64,000 nucleotides of DNA, taken from NCBI RefSeq assembly GCF_030811835.1, contig NZ_JAUSRO010000018.1, positions 1 through 64,000 of the forward strand, read 5' to 3'. The notes under the pieces are model-generated. The model saw only the letters and a list, made by a program, of their open reading frames with translations, had not been told where the DNA came from and made no database searches. Below, piece after piece: positions 26,313 through 35,378 of the stretch; within the stretch, counting starts at the first letter, position 1; every line of letters starts with the position of its first letter. This DNA is from Variovorax ginsengisoli. Lineage in GTDB: Bacteria > Pseudomonadota > Gammaproteobacteria > Burkholderiales > Burkholderiaceae_C. Position numbers and translations under genes: made by a program.

Positions 26313-27257
26313 TCACATTGCGGCAATGTGCTGGTGAATGCGAGTGAGCAGCGCCTCGAAATCCGGCTGCCCCTGGTAGTAGAGCGCAGCGGTCTTGCGG
26401 TACTCCTGAGCGAATCGCTGGCGCTGACCAGGATCGCCCAGGACGAACGCCTGGTTCCGGGCAATGACCTGCTCATCCCTGGTACGAAACCTTTGCGCTT
26501 TACGCTCTTGATAGGCGGGCGCGCGCAGGAAGTCCTGCACCTCTTGCAGCCCCAGGAGGCAATAGACGTCGTAGTAGTGACGAAGGAAGTTGGCCGGGAA
26601 CACCTGCATCTCGCCCAACCTGCGGTACTTGGTGGAGAGGGTCTGCAGCTTTTCCACGAAGGTGTGCGTCGGGGCATAGCAGGGCACGGCCGTTGCCCGG
26701 TTGTCGACCACCTTCACCCCTCGGGCCATGGCCGCATCCAGGGCCCAGGACGAGATCGTGACCGGACGATTCGGCGCCGTGTCGTCGAACCCCAGTTCCA
26801 GCAGAATGCCGTCCTTGACCCCAGCAAGCGCCGCGGTGCAAGGCGTGTAGACCAGGCGAATGCCTGCACTGCGCATCTTGTCGTCGTCGAACTGCGTGTC
26901 GCGCTCTACGCTGTCGATGCCCGGAATGGAGATGCGCGCGGCCAGCTCGTTGTAGTACGCACGCCGCGATTCAACGTGCGTCGGCTTGTCCTGGTTGCGG
27001 CCGGTCTTCACGTCCATGCCATGGGGCGGCTCGATGCGGATATCGATGTCTTCGGAGAAGCGGTGGATGACGCCGAACCCCTTCGACAAGGACGTGCCGC
27101 CCTTCAGCTCAAACTGGAAGCCCTGGGCCTGCAAACCCCAGAGGCAATGCATGATCCAGTAGTCTTTCTCGACCAGCATGGGATCGAGGCCGCGCTCATC
27201 AGCCACGACCGAGAGCAGTTGGTCGAAATCCCGACGCTCATGCAAAAAATCAGCCAC
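26313..27257 (-). CDS. abiEii: AbiEii-type nucleotidyltransferase toxin
   Basis: About 314 residues. The nucleotidyltransferase motif is KGGTSLSKGFGVIHRFSEDI, giving Gly-x-Ser then Asp-x-Asp ten to fourteen residues later, followed by motifs LVEKDYWIMH (N-terminal Lys/Asp) and a C-terminal helical part (YYDVYCLLGLQEVQDFL). These are characteristic of AbiEii/AbiGii proteins, the toxin half of type IV toxin-antitoxin pairs that also act in phage abortive infection. GTG 27257, with AGGAG 7 bases before it, overlaps the upstream stop by 8 bases; the open frame extends to 27299. Expression would be translationally coupled to the antitoxin. Confidence 0.85.
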   Translation of the reverse strand: MADFLHERRDFDQLLSVVADERGLDPMLVEKDYWIMHCLWGLQAQGFQFELKGGTSLSKGFGVIHRFSEDIDIRIEPPHGMDVKTGRNQDKPTHVESRRAYYNELAARISIPGIDSVERDTQFDDDKMRSAGIRLVYTPCTAALAGVKDGILLELGFDDTAPNRPVTISSWALDAAMARGVKVVDNRATAVPCYAPTHTFVEKLQTLSTKYRRLGEMQVFPANFLRHYYDVYCLLGLQEVQDFLRAPAYQERKAQRFRTRDEQVIARNQAFVLGDPGQRQRFAQEYRKTAALYYQGQPDFEALLTRIHQHIAAM

Positions 27258-27861
27258 CCGACCACTCCTGCAGGCGCTTGCGCGTGGCCAGGTTGCCAAA
27301 GCTGGCTACCGCCTGCTGCAAACGGACGGGGTCGAACGAGGACCGCTTGCTGCACGCTTGGCGCAAAACCGCATCACGATCTTCCGCCAACTCGTCCAGA
27401 TTGTTGAGCAGGTCCACATAGAGGAACTCGGGCGTCAGCCTCTTGGGAAAGCGCGGCTTCACCCGGAAATCGAACTGCCGGTTGCCCAGCTTGAAAACGC
27501 CATGGCGCTTGTGGTTGTAGACCACCGTACGGTTGTAGAGCTGGGTCGTTCCCAGGCCCACAGCGTTGTAGGCCGAGGGAGAGAACACCAGGAAGTCCTT
27601 GTCTTTCAGGAACCCACCAACCACTTGCTCATCAGCAGGAGGCAGAGGACCAAAGCTGGAATGCTTAGGTGCGTAGTACAGGCCTTGGGCGAGCTTCTTC
27701 AGCTTCCCAGTCGCCACTAGCTCACGCAGATGCCGATCCACGGCGGTGGACAGGCGCGCGAGATCTTCACGTCGATAGACACGGCCGGCCCGCAGCTCAT
27801 CGGCAAGATGCGCGACGGCGCCTCGCAACGAGGTGGCTGGAGATGAGACTGCGGCAGTCAT
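27250..27861 (-). CDS. abiEi: AbiEi-type antitoxin / transcriptional regulator
   Basis: 203 residues. The N-terminal winged helix (AGRVYRREDLARLSTAVDRH, GKLKKLAQGLYYAP) matches AbiEi/DUF6088-type antitoxins, which repress their own operon and oppose the toxin without direct complex formation. The C-terminal domain (FLVFSPSAYNAVGLGTTQLY, then TPEFLYVDLLNNLDELAEDR) is the antitoxin domain. It is first in a two-gene operon with the AbiEii-type protein. The promoter would lie between 27862 and 27950, which includes the AT-rich run tttcattgaaattccatgc. Confidence 0.8.
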   Translation of the reverse strand: MTAAVSSPATSLRGAVAHLADELRAGRVYRREDLARLSTAVDRHLRELVATGKLKKLAQGLYYAPKHSSFGPLPPADEQVVGGFLKDKDFLVFSPSAYNAVGLGTTQLYNRTVVYNHKRHGVFKLGNRQFDFRVKPRFPKRLTPEFLYVDLLNNLDELAEDRDAVLRQACSKRSSFDPVRLQQAVASFGNLATRKRLQEWSGG

Positions 27862-28019
27862 GACTGGATTTTCATTGAAATTCCATGCATTTTACGACTG
27901 AAATCACCCCGTGTGCTGACGTGCTCTCCCTCCCCTCACTCCAGACACTCCAGCGCGGCTCGCTTTGCGCGTACAGATCGCGCCGATGTCATCGGCGCAA
28001 ATCAACACCGTCCAACATC

Positions 28020-28216
28020 CCAAGGAAGAGCGGCAACCGTACGCGCTGGCGGCATCGGATTTGCTGAAAGCAGCAGGTCTCATGCAGCCGTCCGTTGCAC
28101 GGGCGATTTTCAGCCAGGACTGGCCCAAGAATGGCTTGCTGCTGAGCAAGATGATCGAAGCCTATGCGGTGGCCACACACGGGCCGGAATGGGCTGCGGA
28201 ACCGGTTGAAAGTTAG
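28020..28216 (+). repeat. Direct repeat of rep 3' end, copy 2
   Basis: Encodes KEERQPYALAASDLLKAAGL to the same C-terminus and stop as rep (26251). No start or earlier part of rep is attached, so it is a gene fragment. The AbiE pair lies between the copies in the opposite orientation. Confidence 0.85.
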
Positions 28217-28472
28217 GATTCGGCAGGCTGCCTGCCGCAGCCGTTGCACCAGCGAGTCAAGTGCGACCAAACTTGTATCCATCTGGCCCGCGGGAGAGAC
28301 CCATAAAAAAGCGGCGGCTTCGGCTGGGGTGAGCATGGTCAGGCCTCCCTTCAGGGTGGAGCACCGCGAAATTGGCCTGACATTTGCTAGTAAGAATCGA
28401 TCGCAATACTGGCCGATCGCGCATATTTGTGCGTCCCGGCGAGGCCGGAAGAAATCAAAATCAGGAGCCAAG

Positions 28473-28841
28473 ATGGATGACATTGATGAGCGCCGTTTTG
28501 CTGCGTGGAGGGCTGACCCCCGTGAGGGTGGGTTCTCCGCGCGCAAGTTGGCGCTATGGCTGCGCTCACAAACAAAGTGCTCGCTCAAGGTGGCGTACCG
28601 TTCAATGAACGCGTTACCGTTCAACGCAGGCTTGGAGCATCTGATCGCCTCCGTGCGGTCCGAGATAACGCGCGATCTCCGCACTCGCTCGGGTCTCAAG
28701 ATCATCATGTCTGAGAATTCCCTCTCCGACGCTTCTCGGCGGTGGGCGCAGGAGCAACCACGCGACGAGGTCAGGCGAAAGGTGGTCAATGGAGGAATGC
28801 CGCTCGAAGGCTGGCTGACACGGCAAAGACGTAAGGGCTGA
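28473..28841 (+). CDS. Hypothetical protein, possibly DNA- or RNA-binding
   Basis: 122 residues, basic. ATG 28473 is preceded by CAGGAG with ideal spacing. Sequence features: FAAWRADPREGGFSARKLAL, then a helical middle (LEHLIASVRSEITRDLRTR) and a C-terminal PLEGWLTRQRRKG. No membrane segment or known motif. The gene lies just after the rep fragment, in the same direction. I do not recognise a family. Confidence 0.55.
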   Translation: MDDIDERRFAAWRADPREGGFSARKLALWLRSQTKCSLKVAYRSMNALPFNAGLEHLIASVRSEITRDLRTRSGLKIIMSENSLSDASRRWAQEQPRDEVRRKVVNGGMPLEGWLTRQRRKG

Positions 28842-29372
28842 GGCTTTGGCAGTTTGCTCATAGCGCTGAGTTCTCGATCTCGGGCCCGTAGCCCCCGCGT
28901 TTAGGCGGTGGGCAGCCGTCGTCATTGTCGGCTGCCTCGCTCTGGGGAAGCGCCAGGTGCACGGTTCGCCAACGCGGTGACACGGTGCCTTCATCAGCCG
29001 GCATTGAGTAGGAACACCTTTTGGGTTGATGTCGACTGCGTGCCTGCGCGGGTCGAGCGCGGGACGCACAGGGCCAGCTCGGGCGTATTCACTACCGGGT
29101 GATGCGATCGGGCACCATCGCAGTGTCAGTTGGTACTGGCTGGCGTGCTTCGTCGAGCAGTTCGACGCCCGAGCGACGCACCTTGCTGACGATTCCATGG
29201 GTAGGTTGCTGGGCCAATATCGAGCAGGGCACACCCTACCGCGCCTGCCGCGCCGCCACGCAGGCGGGCAACACAGGGCGGCTCGGCCGCTGACGCTCGC
29301 AGCTCCGAATGAAGATTCGCGCCGGTGATGCGCTTGCGGGTGCGAGATGCCGGCCTTTTTATTCCGGTCGTG
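28842..29372. other. Gene-free stretch
   Basis: No supported gene, repeat or insertion-sequence end. Frames here lack coding composition. Confidence 0.35.
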
Positions 29373-29480
29373 TCACTGGGCTTTGGTCATGGCCTGTTTC
29401 ACATCTTTTTCCGGTACAAGCTGTTTGCGTCCACAGGATGAGCACCTATAGAGTGACCGTCCTTGAAAGAGAAACCTCAT
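29373..29480 (-). CDS. Possible short zinc-ribbon-like peptide or remnant
   Basis: 35 codons: MRFLFQGRSLYRCSSCGRKQ then LVPEKDVKQAMTKAQ. The YRCSSCGRK knuckle resembles half a zinc ribbon. There is no second Cys pair and no clear ribosome site, so it may be a fragment of a longer gene. Confidence 0.3.
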   Translation of the reverse strand: MRFLFQGRSLYRCSSCGRKQLVPEKDVKQAMTKAQ

Positions 29481-29899
29481 CCATGGCGAACGTGCGATTC
29501 GGCGTAGCCGCCCGACTGAACAGCTACATCGGAAAAAACTGATCACAGTAGTGCTCCTCGGCGCTGGCGCGACCAATCTCAATCGCGTACTGCGCTCCAT
29601 GGAAGTATCACGAAGACAGGTTTAGGCGGCTAGATTGCAACGCTTTCTTACATCAGCTTGCCGAATCTGCGACGGGAAGCTGTTTAGGAACTACTGACAG
29701 GACTCTGCGGCGGCGGTAAAAAGAGCGGGCAACGCAGCGCAGAAGCCCGCCGCTCGGGCGAAATAGGCGGCCGAAATCTATGCGGGAATTTAAGACCGGC
29801 GTCCCGGAAAAAACGGGTTTTGCAGGGTGCATGACGCAGCGCCTTCCCTCTGACGGACACACTTGTGCGGGGCGTCCATACCGCGCGCTTTCCGTCCGT

Positions 29900-30086
29900 A
29901 GCTGAAGTCCGTCGGCTTCGAGGCCTGCGCGCTGAGCCAATACCTTGCCTATGGTTTGCAAGCCGCAGGCTTCCAGGTCATCAGCCTGGAGGTTTGACGC
30001 GCCAAGGACACGCATGGATGCCATGCACTACAAGACCGACCGCAACGACGTGCGCGGAATCGCTCAGATCTTGCACCACATGTGGA
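29900..30086 (+). pseudogene. IS110-family transposase remnant
   Basis: One frame reads VGFEACALSQYLAYGLQAAG followed by FQVISLE, the DEDD N-terminal region of IS110 transposases; the next, after a stop and frame change, reads HYKTDRNDVRGIAQILHHMW, the second IS110 signature (K-T-D-x-x-D-A/V-R-x-I-A). The rest of the gene is absent and the sequence runs straight into a LysR fragment. Confidence 0.75.
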
Positions 30087-30089
30087 TCC

Positions 30090-30450
30090 CCCTCCAAGGT
30101 GCCCGACGATTTGCGCAGTCACGACCGCATTCGCGTGCGCATGCCCAGTGGCAACCTGTACCGCTGGGCATTCGAGCACCGGGGCGGTCGATGGTCGTCG
30201 GCGTGCTGGGTTCACTGACGCTCGATCACCCGGGCTTGATGGTCGAAGCAGCCGCCGACGGACTGGGCATTACCTACGTGCCCGTTCGCGAAGCGCAAGT
30301 ATGGCTGGACGACGGGCGGCTCGTGGACGCGCTGACCGACTGGTACCCGTCCATCCCGGGCCTCTTTCTGTACTACCCAGGCAGCCGCCTCGTACCGGCG
30401 GGGCTTCGAGCGTCCATCGAGGTCTTGCGGCAACAGATGCCCGACTACGC
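30090..30450 (+). pseudogene. 3' part of a LysR-family regulator gene, frameshifted
   Basis: PDDLRSHDRIRVRMPSGNLY continues with RWAFEHRG, then after a frame change GSLTLDHPGLMVEAAADGLG, YVPVREAQVWLDDGRLVDAL, and YPGSRLVPAGLRASIEVLR. This is the second half of a LysR effector-binding domain. The DNA-binding domain is missing, joined at the left to the IS110 relic. Confidence 0.75.
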
Positions 30451-30636
30451 GACAAGTCTTCAGAGCTGCGCAGGGGCATCCGCCTCTGAAAGCCGCTTCT
30501 TTGCCAGCGAACAAAGGCAGATTTCAGCCTGCGGCAACACGGGGTGGGGCGGGATGGGCTGCGTTGCATAGGCTCTGCGAATCTGCCAAATCTGCGGTAT
30601 TCAAATACGAATATCAACACAACAAACAACGTTATC

Positions 30637-30706
30637 GACAACCTAAAATGTTGTCAAAGCACTCAAAACAACCTATAATGAAATCTAATAGACAACCTAC
30701 CTTGTC
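30637..30706 (+). promoter_or_regulatory. Promoter of the PH-domain gene with three GACAACCTA-type operators
   Basis: A -35 TTGTCA (30651-30656) and a perfect -10 TATAAT (30674-30679) are separated by 17 bases. Overlapping them are GACAACCTAAAATGTTGTC (30637-30655, inverted repeat GACAAC-N7-GTTGTC), AACAACCTA (30667-30675) overlapping the -10, and GACAACCTACCTTGTC (30691-30706). The arrangement predicts repression by a protein binding GACAAC half-sites. Confidence 0.75.
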
Positions 30707-30721
30707 TGAAAAGGTATTGAA

Positions 30722-31252
30722 ATGCGAGCCGTCGTCACCTTTCCGTCCGTCGCAGAGACTGATTGCACCACCACTGGGCATCTGGCGCAGGTGAAGCCTT
30801 CGCAGGCTGTGAACCTCGGAAATTTCATCAAGTTGGCATTCATGGGCGCTATATGGTCAGCGATCTATTTCGCGTTGCCATGGGCGTTGCACTGGATGGT
30901 GCTCGTGCTGCCCCTGATATTGCTGCTCCTTCGTGGTGTGTATTCCTGGGTGGATTACGCTTGCCTTTCCTATCGTTTCGAAGATGGACAACGGATTGTG
31001 TGGGCCTATGGCGTGTTCGGCCGAAGCAGCGGCTCGCTTGAAGTTTTCAGGGTTCAGAATGTGCATTTGAATCAGACGTTTTTGGAACGTCTAGCGGGTA
31101 TAGGCACTATCACCCTTGAAACTCGCGATGCAACAAACCCTATGCTTCGCCTTGTCGGCATGCGTGAGCCGGAAAAGCTCCGTGCGTCGCTGACCGAATA
31201 CGTCCAGCGTGCGCGGCGTGTTCGAGGCGTGCAAGAAGCAGCAGTCAACTAA
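30722..31252 (+). CDS. Membrane-anchored bacterial PH-domain (bPH2) protein
   Basis: 176 residues. Two hydrophobic helices (FIKLAFMGAIWSAIYFALPW and WMVLVLPLILLLLRGVYSWV, about residues 38-80) form a hairpin, followed by a cytoplasmic bPH2/DUF304-type domain: YRFEDGQRIVWAYGVFGRSS, LEVFRVQNVHLNQTFLERLA and GIGTITLETRDATNPMLRLV. Such domains occur in YdbS/YdbT-like proteins of unknown function. AGG lies 7 bases before ATG 30722. It is single, ended by a strong terminator, and its promoter carries the same operator as the conjugation genes, so it probably belongs to the transfer regulon. Confidence 0.8.
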   Translation: MRAVVTFPSVAETDCTTTGHLAQVKPSQAVNLGNFIKLAFMGAIWSAIYFALPWALHWMVLVLPLILLLLRGVYSWVDYACLSYRFEDGQRIVWAYGVFGRSSGSLEVFRVQNVHLNQTFLERLAGIGTITLETRDATNPMLRLVGMREPEKLRASLTEYVQRARRVRGVQEAAVN

Positions 31253-31255
31253 ATT

Positions 31256-31288
31256 GAAAAAGCCGGTATCAGCCGGCTTTTTTTGTTT
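31256..31288 (+). terminator. Rho-independent terminator after the PH-domain gene
   Basis: AAAAAGCCGG, TATCA, GCCGGCTTTTTTT: an 8-9 bp GC-rich stem followed by a T-run, a few bases after the stop at 31252. The A-run on the other side would let it act in both directions, also ending the KfrB-domain transcript. Confidence 0.85.
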
Positions 31289-31365
31289 TATTCACGCCCA
31301 GCTCGAGAGCGAGGCGTTTGTCTTCCTTTCACCTTTGCGGTGGATTTGCCCGAGCGACGCGCTGC

Positions 31366-32301
31366 TCATCGATCACGCTGCGGTGCGCGAGTCGGTGCGC
31401 CCTGGGGCGCCTGGGGACGTTCTTTCGACACAGACTGAGCCATGTTCTTCGTGGCAGCGTCGACGTGCTTCAAAAACGTTTCCCTGCCCTTGGCGTTCGT
31501 GATGTGCTCTTTCGCCCACGCTGTCATCTCAGCCTTGATCTCTTCCGACCGCTTCTGATTGAATGGGATTGCAGTACCGGTGCCGCGATCGTCACCGTAC
31601 TGGAATTTCATGTGCGTGCCGGGTTTGATCTGGCCAGCGTCGATCGCGTCCGACAGCGGCCGTCCGTTCTCGAGCGCGTTCAGGTCATGTGCAATCGCGG
31701 TCGATTTGCCGACACGCTGAACAATGTGCGTGTCAGTCACCAGAAGAACTTGACCGCCGTATTCGGCGCCGGCCTTCGGGATATAGACCGAGGCGCGCTC
31801 GCCAGGTGCGCGGGCCTTCAATAGATCGATCGACATTTGCCAATCCGGCTTGGGCATGTTCTCGCCGATACGTCGTGCCGTGGCTTGGGTGTTCTGCGAT
31901 GCTGCTTCCATGGTTTTTTCCTGTTGATGTGATGCGTGGAGGGTGTGCGTGGCCTGAATGCCCAGGGCTACCAATCGTTCTCGATCGAGAGGACTGGCGT
32001 CGTGATGCTCTGACCAGTCATTGATTGCTGCAAGATCTGATAGAGCGATGATCTGGCCCTCTTGCTGGACCTCAACGAAGCCGTTGGCCCCATTGGCACG
32101 CATGAAGACGTCACTGACTGATTCCATGCGCGAGAACGGGCCGATGGGGCGTTCCGAGGCCGCCTCGGGCACCGCCGTTTCGGTGCTGCTTGCGATTGCC
32201 TCAGCGCGCGTATCAAGCGTGCTGAGGGGCTGTACATCCGAGGCGTCGTCTCTGACACCGCGCAGCATCGGTCCGTGTGGCTGCTTGGACGAATCAATCA
32301 T
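31366..32301 (-). CDS. KfrB-domain plasmid protein
   Basis: 311 residues, hydrophilic. A variable N-terminal half is followed by a KfrB-like domain at about residues 165-240: SVYIPKAGAEYGGQVLLVTD, HIVQRVGKSTAIAHDLNALE, and KPGTHMKFQYGDDRG. This domain is found at the C-termini of plasmid relaxases/primases and in KfrB proteins of IncP-like plasmids, where it is thought to bind nucleic acid or the cell-division apparatus. The C-terminal tail is rich in Pro/Arg/Gln. GGGAG precedes the ATG at 32301. Upstream lie two GACAACCTA-like sites (32383 and 32395). Confidence 0.75.
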   Translation of the reverse strand: MIDSSKQPHGPMLRGVRDDASDVQPLSTLDTRAEAIASSTETAVPEAASERPIGPFSRMESVSDVFMRANGANGFVEVQQEGQIIALSDLAAINDWSEHHDASPLDRERLVALGIQATHTLHASHQQEKTMEAASQNTQATARRIGENMPKPDWQMSIDLLKARAPGERASVYIPKAGAEYGGQVLLVTDTHIVQRVGKSTAIAHDLNALENGRPLSDAIDAGQIKPGTHMKFQYGDDRGTGTAIPFNQKRSEEIKAEMTAWAKEHITNAKGRETFLKHVDAATKNMAQSVSKERPQAPQGAPTRAPQRDR

Positions 32302-32382
32302 GAAACTCCCTTCGTATAGACACCCCCGTTGGGGGCAGATACCGGCTCATTGCGAGCCGACGAAGGGAATACTACTCTAAAG

Positions 32383-32403
32383 ACAACCTAAACAACAACC
32401 TAA
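32383..32403. promoter_or_regulatory. Two GACAACCTA-type operators upstream of the KfrB-domain gene
   Basis: GACAACCTA at 32383-32391 and AACAACCTA at 32395-32403, 12 bases apart, between the virD4 stop (32407) and the KfrB-protein start (32301). On the minus strand they supply TTGT-containing -35-like sequences. Confidence 0.65.
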
Positions 32404-32406
32404 AAA

Positions 32407-34347
32407 TTAGCTTCCAAGGCTGAATCGCTCTGCGAACTCTTGAATTTTCCTCTGACTCAGCGCACTGCAGAGCGCATCCAGCTGCGCTTCGTCCATGGTC
32501 GAGGCGTTGCTGTTGATCTGGTCGAGCAACGAGCTTTCTTCCATCTCCATCAGGGTGGGAGAGAGGTCGCTGAAATCGTCCTGCATGTAGTAGTCGGATC
32601 GTGCGAGCGCCTGGTGGAAGACACGCCAGTTCTTGCGAGGCAACTTGTATGGAACCGGCACCGCGCGTTTCTCTCCATTGATGACGACTTCTTGCATGGG
32701 GACCGCAGTGAATCGCTCGTAGAAGAACGGGTCGGCGTAGTAAATGATTTTCTCGGCGTTGATGATGGGGATGCCGGACCTGACAATCAGCTCGCGCCGC
32801 TTGTCCATGGCCAGAACCTCCTGCGGCAGCATGAGGGGGCGTGCGTGTGGGGATTCTGTTTCGTTCATCGACGTGTTGCCAGGTGTGAATGCTCCGACGT
32901 TGGAGCGCTGGGTCGAATTTGATTGGACGGTGTCGGTGCCGATCAACGCCGAGTACTCCTTTGCATCGGCGATGTCGCTGGGCGTGTAGAAGACCTTTGC
33001 GCCCATGTTGGACAGGATGTTCTTGGCATCGGGCTTCCCATACACCGACTCGAGCTGAGTACGATCCTGAATGACAATGGCCAGGCGCATGTTGTAGCCG
33101 GCCATGTAGCCGACACCCTTCGCAAGGATTTCGATTTTTCCAGCCGCGGTGCATTCGTCCATCAGCATCAGAACCTGGTACTTCAGATCCGGATTGTGCT
33201 CAGGAAGCTCACGCGTGTTCTCATTGATGAGCTGCGAGAAGAAGAGGTTGAGGATGAAGCCGGCCTGGACGATTTCGTTTGCTGGGATGTGCGTGTAGAT
33301 CGACATCTTCATCTTGCGAACATCACGCAGGTCGAAGTCGTCGGCCGATGTTGCCTTGTCGATGACTGCGCTTCCCCACATCGACAACGGCGCGACGAAG
33401 CTAGAAAGTATGTTCTTGAGCGTGTTGTCGGGGTTGTTCAGAAAGCGATTGAGCGCATCGGTACAGGGCGTTGAGAGCGGCATGTCACTCGAAGCACGGA
33501 CACTCATGACGTGATGCAGATAGTCGGAGATTTCTTGCCCCTTTCCTGATCCTTGACGAAGCACCTCACCGAGCGTCTTGGGTAGGGAAGGCGTCTCAAG
33601 AACCAAGAGTGCCAAGCCGATGAAGACGTTGCGCGCCGAGTTGGGCCAGAAAGGATCCTTCGGATTGGTCGGGTAGATGATTACCGCGAGAGCCATCAAG
33701 TCATTCACCCTGAAATTCGGATCCTTCGAGACATACGACAACGGATTCCAACGGCAGGTGGTCTCGGAAAATGGGTTGAAGTAGAAGACGCTATTTCCGA
33801 GGTACTGGGCCCGGAACTGGCTGGTCAGGTTGTAGTTCTCGCCCTTGATATCGAGCACGACGGCTGAGCCCTCGAATGTGAGCAGGTTCGGGACGCAGAA
33901 AGAAACCCCCTTCCCTGTCCGAGTGGGTGCTGCCACCAGTGTGAATTCGTAGCCTGGAAGACGCAACAGCCGCCCATCATCGTGCTTGCCGAGGATGATT
34001 CCGGTCGGACCGTCAAGCTGCTCCTTGGCAATATCGGTCGCGTTCGCGAAACGGGCCTTGCCGTGCAACGCGAAGCGCTTCCCGCGCATCATGCCGTGAA
34101 AAATCAAACCGGGGATGCCTAAGCAAATCAGTAGCGCAACACCGGTGCTGGCTTTGACTTTCGTGTTCTCATACTGCGAGCTCGCCGTTGACCAAGCCTG
34201 GTGCAACGTCGAGAAATCGGCCATCGACGGATCTTCTTTGAACGAGAGAAAAAGGATCACACCGGCCAAGTAGTTTGCGGCCGCCAAGCACGTGACCAGG
34301 CTGATGAAGCCGAGCACTACAAGGCCGAGGACTTTTCCTTTGCTCAT
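32407..34347 (-). CDS. virD4: Type IV coupling protein VirD4/TraG
   Basis: 646 residues. Two N-terminal membrane helices (about 5-35 and 68-86) anchor it. Walker A is APTRTGKGVSFCVPNLL near 140-156; the TraG signature VVLDIKGENYNLTS and Walker B VLMLMDECTAAG follow. It is the inner-membrane ATPase that brings the relaxosome to the secretion channel. Its start overlaps the virB11 stop (ATGA at 34344-34347), so it is the last gene of the virB8-B9-B10-B11-D4 operon. The C-terminal 100 residues (acidic, NASTMDEAQLDAL) are specific to it. Confidence 0.95.
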   Translation of the reverse strand: MSKGKVLGLVVLGFISLVTCLAAANYLAGVILFLSFKEDPSMADFSTLHQAWSTASSQYENTKVKASTGVALLICLGIPGLIFHGMMRGKRFALHGKARFANATDIAKEQLDGPTGIILGKHDDGRLLRLPGYEFTLVAAPTRTGKGVSFCVPNLLTFEGSAVVLDIKGENYNLTSQFRAQYLGNSVFYFNPFSETTCRWNPLSYVSKDPNFRVNDLMALAVIIYPTNPKDPFWPNSARNVFIGLALLVLETPSLPKTLGEVLRQGSGKGQEISDYLHHVMSVRASSDMPLSTPCTDALNRFLNNPDNTLKNILSSFVAPLSMWGSAVIDKATSADDFDLRDVRKMKMSIYTHIPANEIVQAGFILNLFFSQLINENTRELPEHNPDLKYQVLMLMDECTAAGKIEILAKGVGYMAGYNMRLAIVIQDRTQLESVYGKPDAKNILSNMGAKVFYTPSDIADAKEYSALIGTDTVQSNSTQRSNVGAFTPGNTSMNETESPHARPLMLPQEVLAMDKRRELIVRSGIPIINAEKIIYYADPFFYERFTAVPMQEVVINGEKRAVPVPYKLPRKNWRVFHQALARSDYYMQDDFSDLSPTLMEMEESSLLDQINSNASTMDEAQLDALCSALSQRKIQEFAERFSLGS

Positions 34348-35378
34348 GTGACCGCCTCGAGCTTTTTTTCGGGAGCGTAGTAGATCTCGCTGATGAAGCG
34401 CCTTCCGGCCACGTTCTGGAACTGGATGATGATGTCGATCGTCAGGGTCAACAGTCTTCTGATGACGTCGAACGTGAGGTTGGACCCGCCTGGTGAGTCT
34501 TGAATCATGATGGCCATTTGTTCAAATGCGAGTGCTGGAGAGCCGGCGTGACAGCTCGTCATGCTCCCAGGGTGGCCAGATGCCGCGTTGCGCACGAAGT
34601 AGAGGCATTCATCGCCTCGGACCTCGGCGAGCAAGATTCGGTCGGGCTTCATGCGAAGACAGCTTTCCAGAAGGTCCTTCGGCGCAGTCTTCGCCGACGA
34701 CTGCCCTCCTTTGCTGTACAAGAGGTGCACCGTGTTCTCGTGCGGCACGAACAGCTCGCGTACGTCTTCAATGGTGATGAGGCGTTCGCTCCGGGGAATT
34801 TCTTGCACCAAGCCTTTCATGAAGGTTGTCTTGCCTGAGCCGGTGGCGCCGGCTACGACAATATTCATCCGTGCGGTCACAGCGCGACGCAGGAACTGCT
34901 CGTAATTGCGAGCGGCGAGAAGGTCTTTCAGCTCCTGCTCGTGAGGCATTAGGCTTGCCTGCATCGGTCGAATTTCTCTGAAAAGCCCAGCCGCAGAAAA
35001 GTCGTCAAGGCTTCGGGCAAGCTTGATTGGCTTGCGCATCGTGAACGACGTGTTGCCGTGTTCAACGGCCGGGTCTCTGACAAACTGGATCCGTGCGCCG
35101 CCAGGCAGCGCCGCGCTGAGCAGTGGGTGACCCTTATCCCATTTCTGGGATGAAAAAACCGCAACGGCGTTTCCCAACTGTTGGATCTTCTCGTCGGTGA
35201 CTTTATGCGCCGTGCTCGACCAGCTCGAACGACTCTCATACCAGACGGTGCCAGGCTTGTTGACGGCAATCTCAGTGATGTCGTCGTCGTCGATCAGTTC
35301 CTTGAACGGCGCCAGGAAACTCTGAACTACGGTGTCGCGACCGAGGCCGACCACCGGTTCTTCATGCATAGAGTTCAT
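34344..35378 (-). CDS. virB11: VirB11-type traffic ATPase
   Basis: 344 residues from ATG 35378, which overlaps the virB10 stop by ATGA. N-terminal domain (DDITEIAVNKPGTVWYES) and C-terminal RecA-like domain with Walker A VAGATGSGKTTFMKGL (about 175-190), Asp box ITIEDVRELFVPH, Walker B RPDRILLAEVRGDE-like segment (KPDRILLAEVRGDE), and His box SGHPGSMTSCHAGS. VirB11 forms a hexamer that switches the apparatus between pilus assembly and substrate transfer. The longer open frame to 35414 is not needed. Confidence 0.95.
   Translation of the reverse strand: MNSMHEEPVVGLGRDTVVQSFLAPFKELIDDDDITEIAVNKPGTVWYESRSSWSSTAHKVTDEKIQQLGNAVAVFSSQKWDKGHPLLSAALPGGARIQFVRDPAVEHGNTSFTMRKPIKLARSLDDFSAAGLFREIRPMQASLMPHEQELKDLLAARNYEQFLRRAVTARMNIVVAGATGSGKTTFMKGLVQEIPRSERLITIEDVRELFVPHENTVHLLYSKGGQSSAKTAPKDLLESCLRMKPDRILLAEVRGDECLYFVRNAASGHPGSMTSCHAGSPALAFEQMAIMIQDSPGGSNLTFDVIRRLLTLTIDIIIQFQNVAGRRFISEIYYAPEKKLEAVT

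Noticed and set aside
28220..28236. Terminator at CGGCAGGC-T-GCCTGCCG
   Set aside because: The palindrome is perfect but has a one-base loop and no T-run on either strand; left unassigned.
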